Source: Cytidiella melzeri (taxonomy: Eukaryota; Basidiomycota; Agaricomycetes; Polyporales; Irpicaceae). From it: 64,000 nt of DNA. The stretch is taken from the NCBI GenBank assembly GCA_022592445.1, contig JABYQR010000096.1, positions 62,001-126,000 of the forward strand. Reading direction: 5' to 3'. How positions within the stretch are numbered: the stretch's first letter is position 1; each line of letters starts with the position of its first letter. Positions 30,305 through 43,000 of the stretch are shown here, in pieces. The notes under the pieces were generated by a model that worked only from the letters and a program-made list of their open reading frames with translations, was not told where the DNA came from and made no database searches. Both the position numbers and the translations under genes were made by a program.

Positions 30305-32408
30305 ATGTCCTACTCACAGGAACCCGTCCTCGAGTCCACCCCTCACGTCACCCGCAAGCCCTCAAAGTCGAGCACGTCCTCCAATCAACTCGAAAAGAAC
30401 GTCGTAGACCATGACGCAGAGGTCGCAAGGGAGGTCTCTCATGACGAGGCAGAAATTCAGGAGGAGGACGCAACGACACACGCCCGCTACAGAAAGCTCC
30501 GCCCTCTCATCCATGCCGCTCTCGTTCTGCTCATCCTCGCATGGTGGATCAGCTCGACTGTACTCGAGAGCACCCGTCACCGCTGGTACGTTACTATAAC
30601 TTGCACACCGTCTGTACTCGCATCTCAACCGCCTCCTTCAGGATCGTCCAAACCTTCTGGGCTTGGTTCTTCATCATGTGAGTCCCGCGTCACTCGTCAT
30701 CACACCTCCTCCGCTAACCGTGCTGCCAGTACCATTGCCTTTCGCTACATTCCCAACTCCGTCGTCACTCGCCCCGTGGAAGCCGTCTGGGTACCTTTCG
30801 TCCAAACCCCATTCTTCACTCTCCCCTACCACGTCCGTCTCGGCTTGGGCTGGTTGGCTCTCCTCGGAATCGTCTTTGGCTCGGCTTTTGGTTTCCGCCT
30901 GACCAACGTACGCATTCGCTTAAGCAATCTCCCTTTCTTACAAAGTTTGAAATCCATTTCACCAGGGGTCTTCATACGGAGATCGTGCCATCTCTGTTCT
31001 CGGTCTCTTTGTGTTCCAGTTCGGCTTCTGGGCTTCTTCCAAGCACCGCTCGCATATCCCATGGTACGCTTTCTCTCACGAATGCCCCCCTCCGTATAAC
31101 TCATCGCTATTCGTAGGCCAACCGTCATCGTTGGCCTCTTTGTCCAGCAGGCGATCGCGATGTTCGTGCTCAAGTCCTCCGCCGGTTTCGCGATCTTCAA
31201 GTGGATCGCCATCCTCGCCTCTGATTTCCTCGCTCAGGCTCTCCAGGGTGCTGCCTTCTTCTTCTCCACAGATGTCGTCAACATGCACTGGTTCTTTGTC
31301 AACACCGTACGTCTTTCTCCGCATTCATCCATGCAATCCGCCCTAAACGCAACTCAAGCTCGCCTCAATCATCTTCTTCATCGCGTTCGTGCAAATGATG
31401 TACTACCTCGGGGTCATGCAATGGCTCATCAAAGGCTTCGCATGGTTCTTTTTCAAAATCATGAACGTCTCTGGTGCCGAAGCCGTCGTCGCCGCCGGCT
31501 CACCCTTCATCGGCCAAGGCGAGTCCGCCTGCCTCGTCAAGCCCTACGTCGACTACATGACCGAGTCCGAGATCCACCTAACCATGACCTCCGGATTCTC
31601 CACCATCGCAGGCTCCGTACTCTCCGCCTACATCGCCCTCGGAGTCCCCGCCCAAAACCTAGTAACAGCCTCCGTCATGTCCATCCCCGCCTCCATCTCC
31701 ATCTCCAAAATGCGTATCCCCGAAATGGAAGAACCACTCACCCGAGGTCGCGTCGTCGTCGACCGCGGCAACAACAACCACGACAAAAACAGACCTGCCA
31801 ACGCCCTCCACGCATTTTCCCAAGGCGCACTCTTCGGCCTCGTCGTAGCCGGTCAAATCCTCACAAACGTCCTAACAGTAGTCTCCCTCGTAGCAACCAC
31901 AAACGGTCTCCTAACCTACATCGGCAAATCCTTCTCCATCCCCAACCTAACCCTCCAACTCATCCTCCGCTACCTCTTCTACCCCCTAACATTCTTCCTC
32001 TCCGTCCCCCGCCCAGAGATCCTCCGCGTCTCCGAACTCCTAGCCACAAAACTCGTCGCAAACGAGTTTGTCGCTTATTTGGAGTTGCAGGCGATGATGC
32101 AGAGTGAGGAGGGGGCGTTGAGCGAGAGGGGGTTTACGATTGCTAGTTATGCGCTTTGTGGGTTTGCGAATTTGGGGTCGTTGGGGATACAGGTTGGGGT
32201 GTTGAGTGCGCTTGCGCCGGGGAGGGCGAGGGTTATTGCGAGGGTTGCGACGAGTGCGATGGTTTGTGGGTTCATCTCGTACGTTTTTTTTTCTTTCTCT
32301 CTTTCTCTCTCTTTGTTGGTTGTTTTGGGTTGGTGGTGTTGACTCATGCTTTGTGTGTTTTTGGTTAGGACACTGCAAGCTGCTGGTATCGCAGGGATGT
32401 TGGTCTAG
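30305..32408 (+). CDS. Concentrative nucleoside transporter (CNT family)
   Basis: CNT proteins import nucleosides with a cation gradient. Seven exons fit: 30305-30585, 30642-30677, 30730-30907, 30966-31063, 31117-31306, 31359-32278 and 32369-32408. They give 580 aa, close to other fungal CNTs. A charged cytosolic N-terminus is followed by about ten hydrophobic segments. The family core is clear: [57 protein letters not shown] and [17 protein letters not shown]. These include the two half-helix regions (GxGE and the FANLGS block) that hold the nucleoside and Na+. All introns begin GTACG or GTGAG and are 50-90 nt. Third-position base use switches sharply inside exon 6 near 32058. Confidence 0.93.
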
Positions 32409-32410
32409 AC

Positions 32411-32438
32411 CTAAACCTAAACCTAAACCTAAACCCCG
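32411..32438. repeat. Four tandem CCTAAA units
   Basis: ACCTAAACCTAAACCTAAAC lies just after the transporter stop. It resembles a telomere-type repeat (TTTAGG on the other strand) but is very short and unlike the usual fungal TTAGGG. Confidence 0.6.
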
Positions 32439-34014
32439 TCAACCTGAACCCAAACTCGAACAAACGTGGACTCCCTCCCCTTACGTCCCCCCCCCCTCTC
32501 CACGGCCCACGGGGGTTTCTTTGTGCTTGATGGTGATGGGGTTCACGCATTCACGCACGACATATGCCAGTGGAGCAACAAAACGTTCGAATTTTTTTTT
32601 CCGTCGTCAGTCTTTCCCCGTCCCGGGACTCCCCTCGTTTTGTATACATACATACATGCATACATGATGTAACCCTGCTCACGCAGTTTACCCGATTTGT
32701 ATGTAGATTACGTAACGTAGTTCGACACCGTCATGGACGAGACGTGTGTGTCGAACGACTCTCTCTTCTCTACGCTCTACCTTACAACTCTCTTGTACTA
32801 TGTACTCGCACCCGTTGTCGCGCATCTGGACAATACAGCGCGGTCCTGTTCCTTTTCTGAACGACCGCGCGCCCCAGTGAAGAGACGAGCCGCCAACTCG
32901 CCTTACAATACACAAGAAAAATTGGAAAATTGAAATTTGGTGTAACGAAGTCAAAGGTTTTTTTTGTTTGGTTTGGTTTGGTTTTTTTTTTCGGAAAGTA
33001 TATATACTAGTGAGAACTTGGAGTGACTTGTGTGGAGAGTGGGTTTACAATTACACAAGTTGGAAGCAAACCACAGCAGCCATGATCCCATGATCTCATG
33101 ATCTCATGGTTCATATACAACTTCACGACAACATAAACTTGTAATGATCAACCTGTTAGACCTACATACCGGTTGTAGTTAGTAGTTAGTAGTAGTGTTG
33201 GGAAATGGAAACTTACGACTCTCAGGCTGCGCACCCTTTGAAAGCTTGAGGACACGTTCAATGCTGCTCGAAATCCCCCACCCCATCCGAGTCGCTGGGC
33301 TTTTCACCAATTCCGAGTCATTGGGTGTTAGTACCTTGAGGAATTGTAGGCCGGCTGCATGACTGCATACATACATACATATATACTTTCGTGGGTACAT
33401 ATGGTTCAAGTCTCGGTATATACGTTGAACTGAACCATCGATCATCGTGCTCATTACTTACCTTACCTTGGTAGTATCCTCATCATACTTGTTTTTTTTG
33501 GGGGGCCAATACCGTGATTAGATTCACGACAACTTTCCCTTCACCTGCAAGTTTTCTTCACAACTCGGCGTCATGAGGGACAGGGTACTACTACTAAGTA
33601 GTAGGTACTATCCAACCAACACTCCTGCAGCTGTTTGTGTTTCTTTTCTAAAAAATAATAATATGGTGGTACATTAAAAAAAACAATGAAGACAGAGGTT
33701 CTTGGAATTTAGTGTCAACAGTTAACAAGTTTTGGGCGCAATGGGATGATGTATGTATGTCCAGCCTGAGGGGATGTGTCTCTATCTGTAAAAACAAACC
33801 CCCCGCCCGCCGGCGCAAGACATCTCCACCTCCCCACATCTCCCCACCTCTCCTGTCTTTCCCACCGTGCTTCCAGTACGTCGTTTCAGGGATTCGGGAG
33901 AGAGTAAAAAAAGTGGGAGGGGGGAGGGAGGGGTGGCCACTCCTCCTCGCCCGTCATCTACTAGTAACTTCCCTATGGAATACGCACACGACAGCCACAC
34001 AGCCAAACAAATGC
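32439..34014. other. Intergenic, low complexity; no gene seen
   Basis: Contains poly-T/poly-A runs (near 32600, 32970, 33490), a TACA/CATA microsatellite near 32645-32665 and 33365-33385, and C-rich and G-rich runs near 33800-33930. Several overlapping frames exist but none looks like a protein. Confidence 0.45.
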
Positions 34015-35873
34015 TCAACAATACGAACTCCTCCGCATCTCCAACACACCCTGCTCAACATCTCTTTTCTCCCTCTCCCTCTCCTCTTCGTGGCGGTTTA
34101 GCATACGCCTACTACTAACATCTCTCGCGAGCTCTCCGTCCAAGTCTAACTCAGACATCCCGGCAGAGTTCATCATGCGGTCTTCTTGAAAGCAAATGGC
34201 GCTGATGTCTTCATGATCAGGCTCGTCCCAGTCTAGGCCGGTGGTGGTGAGTTTGTAGGCTTCTCCGCGGAGGTTGAGGATGGTGCGTGAGGTGAGGATG
34301 GCGGGCATGCTTTATGAAAGAAGCAGAAAAAAAAAAGAGAAAAAGAAAAATGTCAGAGGTTTTTTGTCAAGGCGGATGATGGGGAAGGAGGAGGTTTTTT
34401 TGTCAAGGCGGAGGATGCGGGGGGAGGAGGTTTGGGGCTGTGAGACGGACCTTTGGATCATCGCGACGGCAGGCGGGAGGTCTTGGAGGTACGGCTGTAA
34501 GCACAAAAAAAAAGGAAAAACAAAAAACAGCAAGTCAGTGTGGGACGGAAGTATGCGAGCGTGACGATTAAAAAAGAATTAAGACTCACGAGCGTGATTT
34601 CTAAAACATAGAACACGTTGATGATCGTCATCGCGCTGATGCATACACCTGTCCGTGAGCACGCTGCTTTTCCTATCTCTGTGGAGCGGTAAGGGTGCGA
34701 TGAACGTACACGAAAAACAAGGTTCCTAAACAAACAAACAAACAAACAAACAAAAAAACCCAGTCAGACGACACCAGGGAAAAAGGGACGAATGTAAAAC
34801 AAGCCTACTGACCATCTCGAACGAGTATCTTCAACAACTTCATCTTGACGACCTTGTGGTGATTCTTCCTCAAACTATCTAACCCGGCTTTCAAAGTGTA
34901 GAGTATGACCAAGACGTCTCCGAGCGTCGCACAGGCTCTCGTCGCGAAGGATACTAACATGCGGTTGTTCATTCAAACAAAGTGTGAGTGCGGGACAAAC
35001 AAACGAAAGCGGCGGGTTGGCTCAATGACTCACGTCTGTGGATATGTTTGTAAAGAAATGGTAAGCGGTAAGCTAATCAGCCATTCTTCCTTTTTGTAGG
35101 GAGGGAGAGACTCGCCTGATTTGAAGCTCGTGGCTTCCAGGCACACCGCTGACACATGTCGTAACAGGCGCATAAACCAACACGTCCCTAGCAAAGACCC
35201 ACTGCAAAAAAGGAAACATACGACATGAGGATGTACGACTCATATGATGATGAGGTTGTGTAATGACGGACGGACGTACGATGTTAACGGCAAAAGGGAC
35301 CATGCTGAGTAAGAACACGAGGCCGACGAGCCAGCGATGTGAGCGATCGCGAGGGGCGACGACGTATATACGTTGGGCAGAGAACACTTTGAACGTGAAA
35401 CAACGTTGGGTCAGTCTCGATTCTACTTTTTGTTTGCTTCTTTTTGCAAACGTACCAGCGATGATCAGGAACTGGGTAAGTGCCGTTACTTTGAGAATGT
35501 CGATTCCGACGATACAGCTGCATGGGAAAGCCTTCAGAACGTACGCTCTACCGGTGGATCTAAAGAACTATACATACCTCTGCGCGAGAAGAACGTCAGT
35601 GAGACGTAGTATGATGGCAAGGACACTGAGAAGAGACTCACTTCGTAATTGACGAGTGGGACTGCATAAATTGCAGCCACTACAAGCGCGACGTAACGAT
35701 TGACGACGAACAACAGCGTGGAGAGCTTCCACTTTTGTTTCCACACAAAGTTGACCTCTTGACCGATGGTAATGAGATAATCAAAGGCATACAGCGCTGC
35801 CAGGAAGGGGTGGATCAGCTTTGGAGAGGTGATATGCATGCTAGTATGACGAACCTGATGTTGAAAAGGATAC
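34015..35873 (-). CDS. DUF6533-type multipass membrane protein
   Basis: The N-terminal exon (about 35873-35643) reads AALYAFDYLITIGQEVNFVW, then KQKWKLSTLLFVVNRYVALV. This YDYLxT...EVxxVWKxKW...LFxxNRY pattern is the signature of the DUF6533 family, abundant seven-helix-like proteins of Agaricomycetes with no known function. Later exons read CIVGIDILKVTALTQFLIIA, RIYVVAPRDRSHRWLVGLVF, WVFARDVLVYAPVTTCVSG, SFATLGDVLVILYTLKAG and SAMTIINVFYVLEITL. The last exon is acidic and basic, ending at 34015 (RTILNLRGEAYKLTTTGLDW). At least seven introns are needed. The second junction (35525-35642) requires either a 2-nt or a 23-nt exon to stay in frame. Confidence 0.75.
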
Positions 35874-35999
35874 ATAGTTTGCAATCATCCTGTTTTGCGT
35901 TGCGTGAACGCCGTGAGTGATCGATTCGGTGACTTAAAGTACTATGGCACGACTTGCATTCCTTGGACTGCATCTGCAGTGAGCGCGGGGTTTGACATG

Positions 36000-36434
36000 T
36001 TATCGGTTGAGGATCAAGGTTGGGGGCACGGTCGATGCTTGGTTAATGGTTGAGGCACCGAAGCACGTACGCAGTGGAAGAGTGACAAGAAAGCTGCAGG
36101 CTACCATCCGCTTTATAACGAGCGAAGCTCTACGGGTCGTGAGTGGATGGAAACATGATTGACCGAAGGTATCGGGATGTTCTCTTTGTTCCTGAGCTAA
36201 TGCGTTGTAACTCCGCAGACACATGCCCACCAGGTGTGAGAGGCCGAAGCTGACCAGGAAGCCAATGTCCAGCCCTGAAGACGAGGGATGGCTATACAGA
36301 GGAAGGGTTAATGATTGGCAAGCATCATGGAAACTGGTGACTGAATACCTGTAGAAGCCAAGACATGGGAAACCACCACTGCCTCTGGATGCAATTGGCG
36401 CAGGGACGATCCTGTTCGCGCAATACAAGGCCAC
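36000..36434 (-). CDS. Hypothetical ORF between two membrane-protein genes
   Basis: A 144-codon frame contains a hydrophobic stretch (GLDIGFLVSFGLSHLVGMCL) and a Leu/Ser-rich end. There is no recognisable motif. A GTATTC-like donor near 36350 and a TTTCCATG region suggest it could be exonic sequence of a larger unresolved gene, or simply chance. Confidence 0.2.
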   Translation of the reverse strand: MALYCANRIVPAPIASRGSGGFPCLGFYRYSVTSFHDACQSLTLPLYSHPSSSGLDIGFLVSFGLSHLVGMCLRSYNALAQEQREHPDTFGQSCFHPLTTRRASLVIKRMVACSFLVTLPLRTCFGASTINQASTVPPTLILNR

Positions 36435-37074
36435 GAATGGATCCTCTTGTTCTCACACATCAGTGACGCGCGCACTGGCAAGCGGTGTTGCCTCGACTTG
36501 AAGTGCTATGCTGCATTACTGGCGTGAAGCAAGTCGATGAGTTGAGGACAGTGCCCCGGTACGTTGACGGATACTCTGGAAAGACAAGGCAGGTACTAGT
36601 ACACGAATGTCACTCACCCTCGACAAAAACGTGCCGGACTGGGGCTGTGTTTTATGGAAGTGGGAATCACGACGCACAGCCAGTTTCGATCTGTGGGGTC
36701 GTCAAAACACCAGGTGCTGCGAAAACAAGAGCAGTTGTTTCGTGCCAAGGAGGTTATTATCGCGACGAGGAGTCAACGGCGTATTGGTGAAAGTGTATAC
36801 TTCAATCCCGACGCAAGTCCGATGATCCGATGGCGTCACGGCCTCTTGTTCTCCATAAGAATAGCATCGTGGTAAGGAGACCCGGGCCTCAAGGCGATAC
36901 GCACTGTACTGCCTCCGACATACGACACAGGGAAGCCAACCGCCTTTGTGACATGAGAGTGTTGTTGATACTTCATGAATCGGGAATGGTATGAAAAACA
37001 TCACATTAATACAAGAGTCTGATCACTCAAGGTCCATGCCCAGATCCTTCCTCGGTGAGACACCGCGTCAAAGT
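36435..37074. other. 3' flank of the ABC transporter gene; no gene seen
   Basis: Short frames only, on both strands. No feature supported. Confidence 0.4.
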
Positions 37075-40000
37075 CTAAGCACCAACTACACCAGTCCTGC
37101 CCTCAGCCATAGCGTACAACGCCTCCCTATCCGCGCTCTCATCCACCAACGCGCGCAGTAAACTCTCGCGCTTCAATAATTCTCTAGGACTATCAAACTC
37201 GACGAGCCGGCTAGTGTCCAGGACCATCTAACAAGTCCAGCTCTATTGAGAAAAAGCACAAGAGAGAGAATACCAAACATGGAGGCGTACCACTTTGTCA
37301 TAATCCATAATAGTCTGCAGGCGGTGCGCAACAGTGACAACAGTGACATCTTTCCTGAGCTCACTTCGCAGAGATTCCTGAATGACAGCGTCCGTTTCAT
37401 AATCTGTCAAGTTAAACCATCAGTCGTTCAAACTCTTCTCGCAAAGGACATCAAAAAAAAATCATTAACCAATGGCAGAAGTAGCTTCGTCAAGGACGAG
37501 CAACTTGCTCTGTCTCACAATAGCTCTCGCAAGAGCTATAATCTGGCGTTGGCCTATAGAAAGGTTCCCGCCTCCACTAGCGATCTCAGAATTGAGCGTC
37601 ACCCTGTTCTCCTCGTTGGAAACGGAAAGGCGCTGAAGAGAGAAAAGACCGGCGGCGCGCAAGGCGTCGTTCAGCGTCGCGTCGTCGTACTGTCCGAACA
37701 CGTCCAAATTGTGTCGAAGCGGTCCGCTCAACAGCTCGGGCTACCATGTATCAGCTGTCGGTAAGCGAAGATATACCGTTGACTCTGATTTACCACTTGA
37801 GGGATGATGGTGATATTTGAACGCAAGGCATCAAGGTTGATGGTATCTGTAGAGATACCGTCATATACAACTTTTCCTTCGGTGAAGATGCAACGGAGGA
37901 GAGCAAGTGTAAGAGTCGATTTGCCAGAGCCAGTGCGCCCAACTGCGCAATCAGCATTAGCCAGCGAAAACGACAAACATGGTTCCTCATTATCATACCA
38001 ATGCCGACCCGCTGCCCCGCCGCGATGCGGAAGCTAACGTCTTGAAGCACTTTGGGACCATCCTACCATACACTCATTACATCGCCTCAACAACATCACG
38101 AATTCAAACTACTGACCAGAGAGTACCTTGCCGTAAGCTTTTCCACCTCGAGTGTCCCACTTGATGGCCACCAAGCCGGTGGAACTCCACCGTCCCTCGG
38201 CGCTGGTTCTTGCTCAACACCCAAATATTGTTCAACTCGTTCCAAACTGCGAGAAGAATAATACTCAAATCAGCTGATCTTGGTATAAGTGACTGCACTT
38301 ATACCACGCTGCCATACCTGTTTCCATTAACTGAGAGTACAAAGTCGATGAGATGTCGGTATTTTGGGGAGAAAAAAAACGAGTTAGAATGCGTACCTTC
38401 GAAATCGTTGTAGATGCGAACCCACAACAAAATCATCTGACTAAATCCATCTTACCCAAATAAAACCATAAGTAACATAACCGACATAAACAGTGTTTTT
38501 TTTCCTACTCACTAGCCATAGCCAAAACAAAACCTATACTGGAGGGTGTGTAACCCGCCCCTCCATATACGAGATAAAATGCCAGGCAGCCAGGGAAGAT
38601 CGCAGTGAGCGCATCGATACGGACGCTAATCCATCTACAACAATATCCCGTGAAGTCGTGTTCACCAAGGTATTATATGACCAGAAGAGAACTAACCGGT
38701 TGAGATTAAAGAATACCCTGGCAGCGCGCGTGTAAGAGTTGACTCGGTTCATCGTCTCCTTCTTGAAAGCATCTTGTGCAGCATACGCACGAATAGAAGC
38801 TGCAACCCCCGCATGTAAACCAGACATCAGCGTTACTCCAGCTGAAGCGAGCACCAATTTGCATTGCAGCAAACTTACGAAGGCCCGAAATTGCGCTGGC
38901 AATGATACCGAGCACGGGTGCTCTAGCATTAGACATTTCGCGTTTGACAGATAGCTGAGCCTTGAGGTAGATTGTTCCGAGCCAAGCACCGGCTGTGGCG
39001 ATGATGATCGCGGGAAGGATGAACGCCGGGGTGTACAGAATGACTGCGCCGAGCTTGACGACTACCACCAGCCCGATGATACCTAGTCATCATCAGTTCG
39101 GAAACACTGTTGTAAAAGAAGTTTTTACAGAGGCTGTTGAATATGTCCGCGACAGCACCGTCGACTGATAAGAATGTAAGCCTACAAGTAGTTTTGTTTG
39201 TGTCAATATCAACACTTACTTGCTTGTATATCCTGAGTGCAGCGAGCGATGACGCGAGAGGTAGGAGTGATATCGAGCCATCTACAAATCCAAATAAGCA
39301 CAACGTCGACAATCAATAAAAAGATGACCCGCTGTTACCGGAATGTGCTGCCCAGTAACGCACCGACCAACTTGCCATGTATGACTCGAGACGCACGCAA
39401 AGATCCAAACGTGTACACGATCAATCCACACAGATTGAAGACCACCACGAGGATAACGATCAACGAGTACATCCCGAGGTAACTGTGAGTGGACCAACTC
39501 AGCTGTCGGGTAACACGTTCAATGTGCAAAAAACAAAAAAGAGCCTTACTAGGCTACAGAAACCTTTGTCGGATCTGCAACAAGGTACTGACTTGCCCAG
39601 TATCCTAGCCACCACACCTCCAACGTGTCGAATATCTCCGTCAACACGGAACTACAAGCCCATCCCAGCCAAAACGCAATAGGGTAATTGCCACCTAGAC
39701 CGGTGAAGAACAGCTTGACTACAGGGTAATCAGAATTAAAACCAATCGGACGTTCAAGTTACAGCTGAGAGACGACACTGACAAGCAGGCCAGCTAATAT
39801 GACCGTGAGCGATCTCTTCGACAACAACCAGCTTTCCCTTGTCTCCCTCAACGGGCTTCTTGTCCACGGCGTAGCCTTCCGCTTCGACCACTGTCTCAAC
39901 AGCTTTCTCTTCATGCTCAATCTCTTCAATGAGTTTTGAGTCTTTGGCGATCGCATCCGAGACCGAACCCTGACTGATGATGTGCCCGTCGGCATCGAGG

Positions 40001-43000
40001 CAAACCACAAATGAAGCAAGCGGACCCGCCATGGCGACGTTATGCGTCTAAAGCCCAAACTGTCAATCCACGTCGTAATTGACACACAACGTACGCGTAA
40101 CTGACCACAAGCAAAACCGTCCTGTCACGAAGCAGGTCTCCCTTGAAACACTTGTCGACAATCCACCGGGAGGTATGAACGTCCTAGCAACACACTTTCA
40201 ATAAAGCCAATTCACGAATTTTGGATATATATTTTCACGGCTTACCAAAGCTGCTAGTACCTATCGAAAATAGCTCGTTAATGTTGCAAAATCACGAGTA
40301 AGGAAGGATCGATGAGAGCGTACGTCATCCAAAAGCACAATCTCGGCGCGAGAGTACACGGCCCTTGCAAGAGTGACACGGGCCTTGAGTTGCCATAAAG
40401 TGTCAATTTATCCGATATACGAGCTTTGTCGTTGTTGGACTGCCCTACCTTCTGGCCGCCACTATGTGCCAGTATTCATCTCTCAGTCCTAGATCAGCAG
40501 AACAAATACAGACATACCTGAGAGTCAGACCTTTCTCCCCAACTTCTGTAGCATCGCCGGCCTCGAACAAACTCAGGTCTCGCGTCAACCCGCACTGATG
40601 TATGACTACCGAAATCGTGTTGGCGAGACATCCAAGGAAATCAACGATTCCACAAACCCTTTTTGTAACGCTCTTCGTTAACCGGCGAGCCGAAAATGAT
40701 ATTTTCCTAACCAAAAATACCAATAGCACACTCGTCTCAGCTTATTTCGCTACCGGAAACGATGTCCGCACCTTGATACTCTCGTTTTGAACCCACGACT
40801 CCTGTGCAGCATACGCCACGCCTCCCTCCCGAGGAACATTCATCCACGATTCGGGGCCATCAGGCATATAGTGCATTTCGCCCAAGAGGGCCATGAGCAT
40901 CGAAGTCTTTCCTGATCCCGTCGGTCCAATAATAAGGTTCAAGCAACCCTTCTTGAAGACGAGTTCGTCGTCTATGTGTAGACGGAATGTCTGCTTGGAG
41001 GGAGTGAAGCTACCGTCAGTGTCCTCGTTGGACCACGAGAAGGTGGCTCTCCCGATGCCAATGTCGGTTTTGTGATGGGCGGAGGAATCGACAACGATCT
41101 TGTCGGTGGATTGGCTGGCGAATCTGTCGAGTAGTTCGGTCTGAGATTAAGACGTCAGTCAATCTCAGGGGTGTATGTTGTCGGCTTGTCACTGGCTTAC
41201 GTCGCGCAGGAACTCGGCAACTCGGCCAAGCGAGACGTTCGCTGGAATGAAATGAGTTTTTTTTCTTAATCTCGTGTTACATTGTCAGAGAAACAAGGAT
41301 GCTGATGCACACCTTGGATTTGCATAGGCAGGAATCCGGAGACTTGGTACACTTGCGCTTGAATCATGTTGAATGCTTCGGTCAAAGGTCAGCGTCTTGG
41401 AGGAGGACTTGAACAGCACACGCTACTCACCAGTCATCGAGGAGAACACAATCGAGGCTGTTCAACAGATGAGTCAAAAACGTTCGCACTCAATTCCATA
41501 GTAGCATACCGGTCAATGGTTTCCTGTGCACCAGGGTCTGTAGCAACGAACAGTAAGTCAATCGATCTAGTGGTAAAAAGTAAACGCTCACATAGACGGC
41601 ATACGTGACGACCATGTGGGCAAGCGGCATAATATGGCTGGAGTCTCAGCCGTAAGCTCAAAGAAGCAATGCAGAGACTCCAAGTAGCGTACTTGGCGAT
41701 ACTCGAAGCAAAACCTATCACCTTGCGTTTCCAAATCCACGACAGTTCTTCTTCACGCTTCTCAGCGACTGCCTGCTTCACACGCGGCTCCCACCCAAAC
41801 AATTTGATCATACGAAGCGCACTCATCACTGAAGATCACCAGATTGTCAGTATCTTTGCATATTTCTAGCAAAACTCGCATCTAGCCACTCACTTTCGGT
41901 GACAATCTGCACTCGGGCGTCGGTGGCTTTCATCTTCTTTTTTTGAACGCCACTAGTCAGAGAAGCCACCCAAGCAGGAACCGGCATCAGTGCGACCATC
42001 ACCCCCAACCCGACGAGTGAGCTGCGAGGATAACAGCAGCAGGGGTGATGAGACCATCCAAAAAGCGAGCAGATTGGCAAACAAGTCTTACCTCCAGCCG
42101 AGTACTGCGTACAGGAACCACATCCCAAAAGCGAGCTGGAGCGGAGCTGACAAGACTACGTTCGATATTGAGGTGTCAATATTAAGCAAACCAGTGCTAT
42201 TCGAAGCTTACCAATAAAAAGAAAGTGGCGTCCGTTAACGATGTTCGACAAATCGCTCGTTACCAAGTTGTTGATCTTGCCCATCAAATTACTTTTAACT
42301 TTCGTCGTATCCTTTTCGGACTCCTTGGTAGCATCCTCAGAGCCACCGGCAGTGTTGCTAGGAGTGGACGGGGCTACGACAGTTGCGGCAGTGGTACTTG
42401 TGGCAGGCGGCCGTAACACCTTTTGAATGGCCAATGTCTGAATCGCCTTGCTCGTGAATTGATCCGGTCTGGGGAGTGACAGCGGTTGGAGTAGCATGAG
42501 CTGTACTGACTGTTGTGCCTGTCTCTTTCTTTTCATCCGTTTCGGCTTTCAAGCGAATGCGGAGCGCGTGGTCGAACACGAGGGACGTGATGATAGCCTC
42601 TGTGTACACGAGGGTCGCTGACTGCGAAGGGATGAGCAATATCAACAAAGCAGTCCGTGCGCATAGAGTAGGATACTTGCTGAAAGATATATGTATAGCT
42701 GGAAGAGGATCGTCTCACACATGGGTGATAGAGCAAGGACCAGAATCCAGACCCAAGGCTTTACCAGAGCGTCTTGCCCGCCATCCTCTAGGTTACTAAC
42801 GCGAGACGAGTATCGATAAGATGTGAAGCCAAGTTATCATGGAGCACAAAAAGTTGCGTACGCTAGTAATTTGTTGATTCCGATAGGTCCTGCTATTTTG
42901 AATATCGCCTAGTCACGTAAGAACGGAAATCTGCTCAACTCTCTTTCTCACTCACTTGAGAGACCAGGATGACGACTTGATAGAACAATGAACGTCTGAA

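Noticed and set aside
31160..32107. 315-codon plus-strand Arg/His/Pro-rich ORF
   Set aside because: It overlaps the transporter in another frame and reflects its codon bias.
32040..32378. 112-codon minus-strand ORF opposite the transporter
   Set aside because: It arises from the G/T-rich coding strand there; the protein is low-complexity Arg/Pro/Asn.
32411..32438. Interstitial telomere or chromosome end
   Set aside because: Only four CCTAAA units, not the fungal TTAGGG type, in the middle of a genic region.
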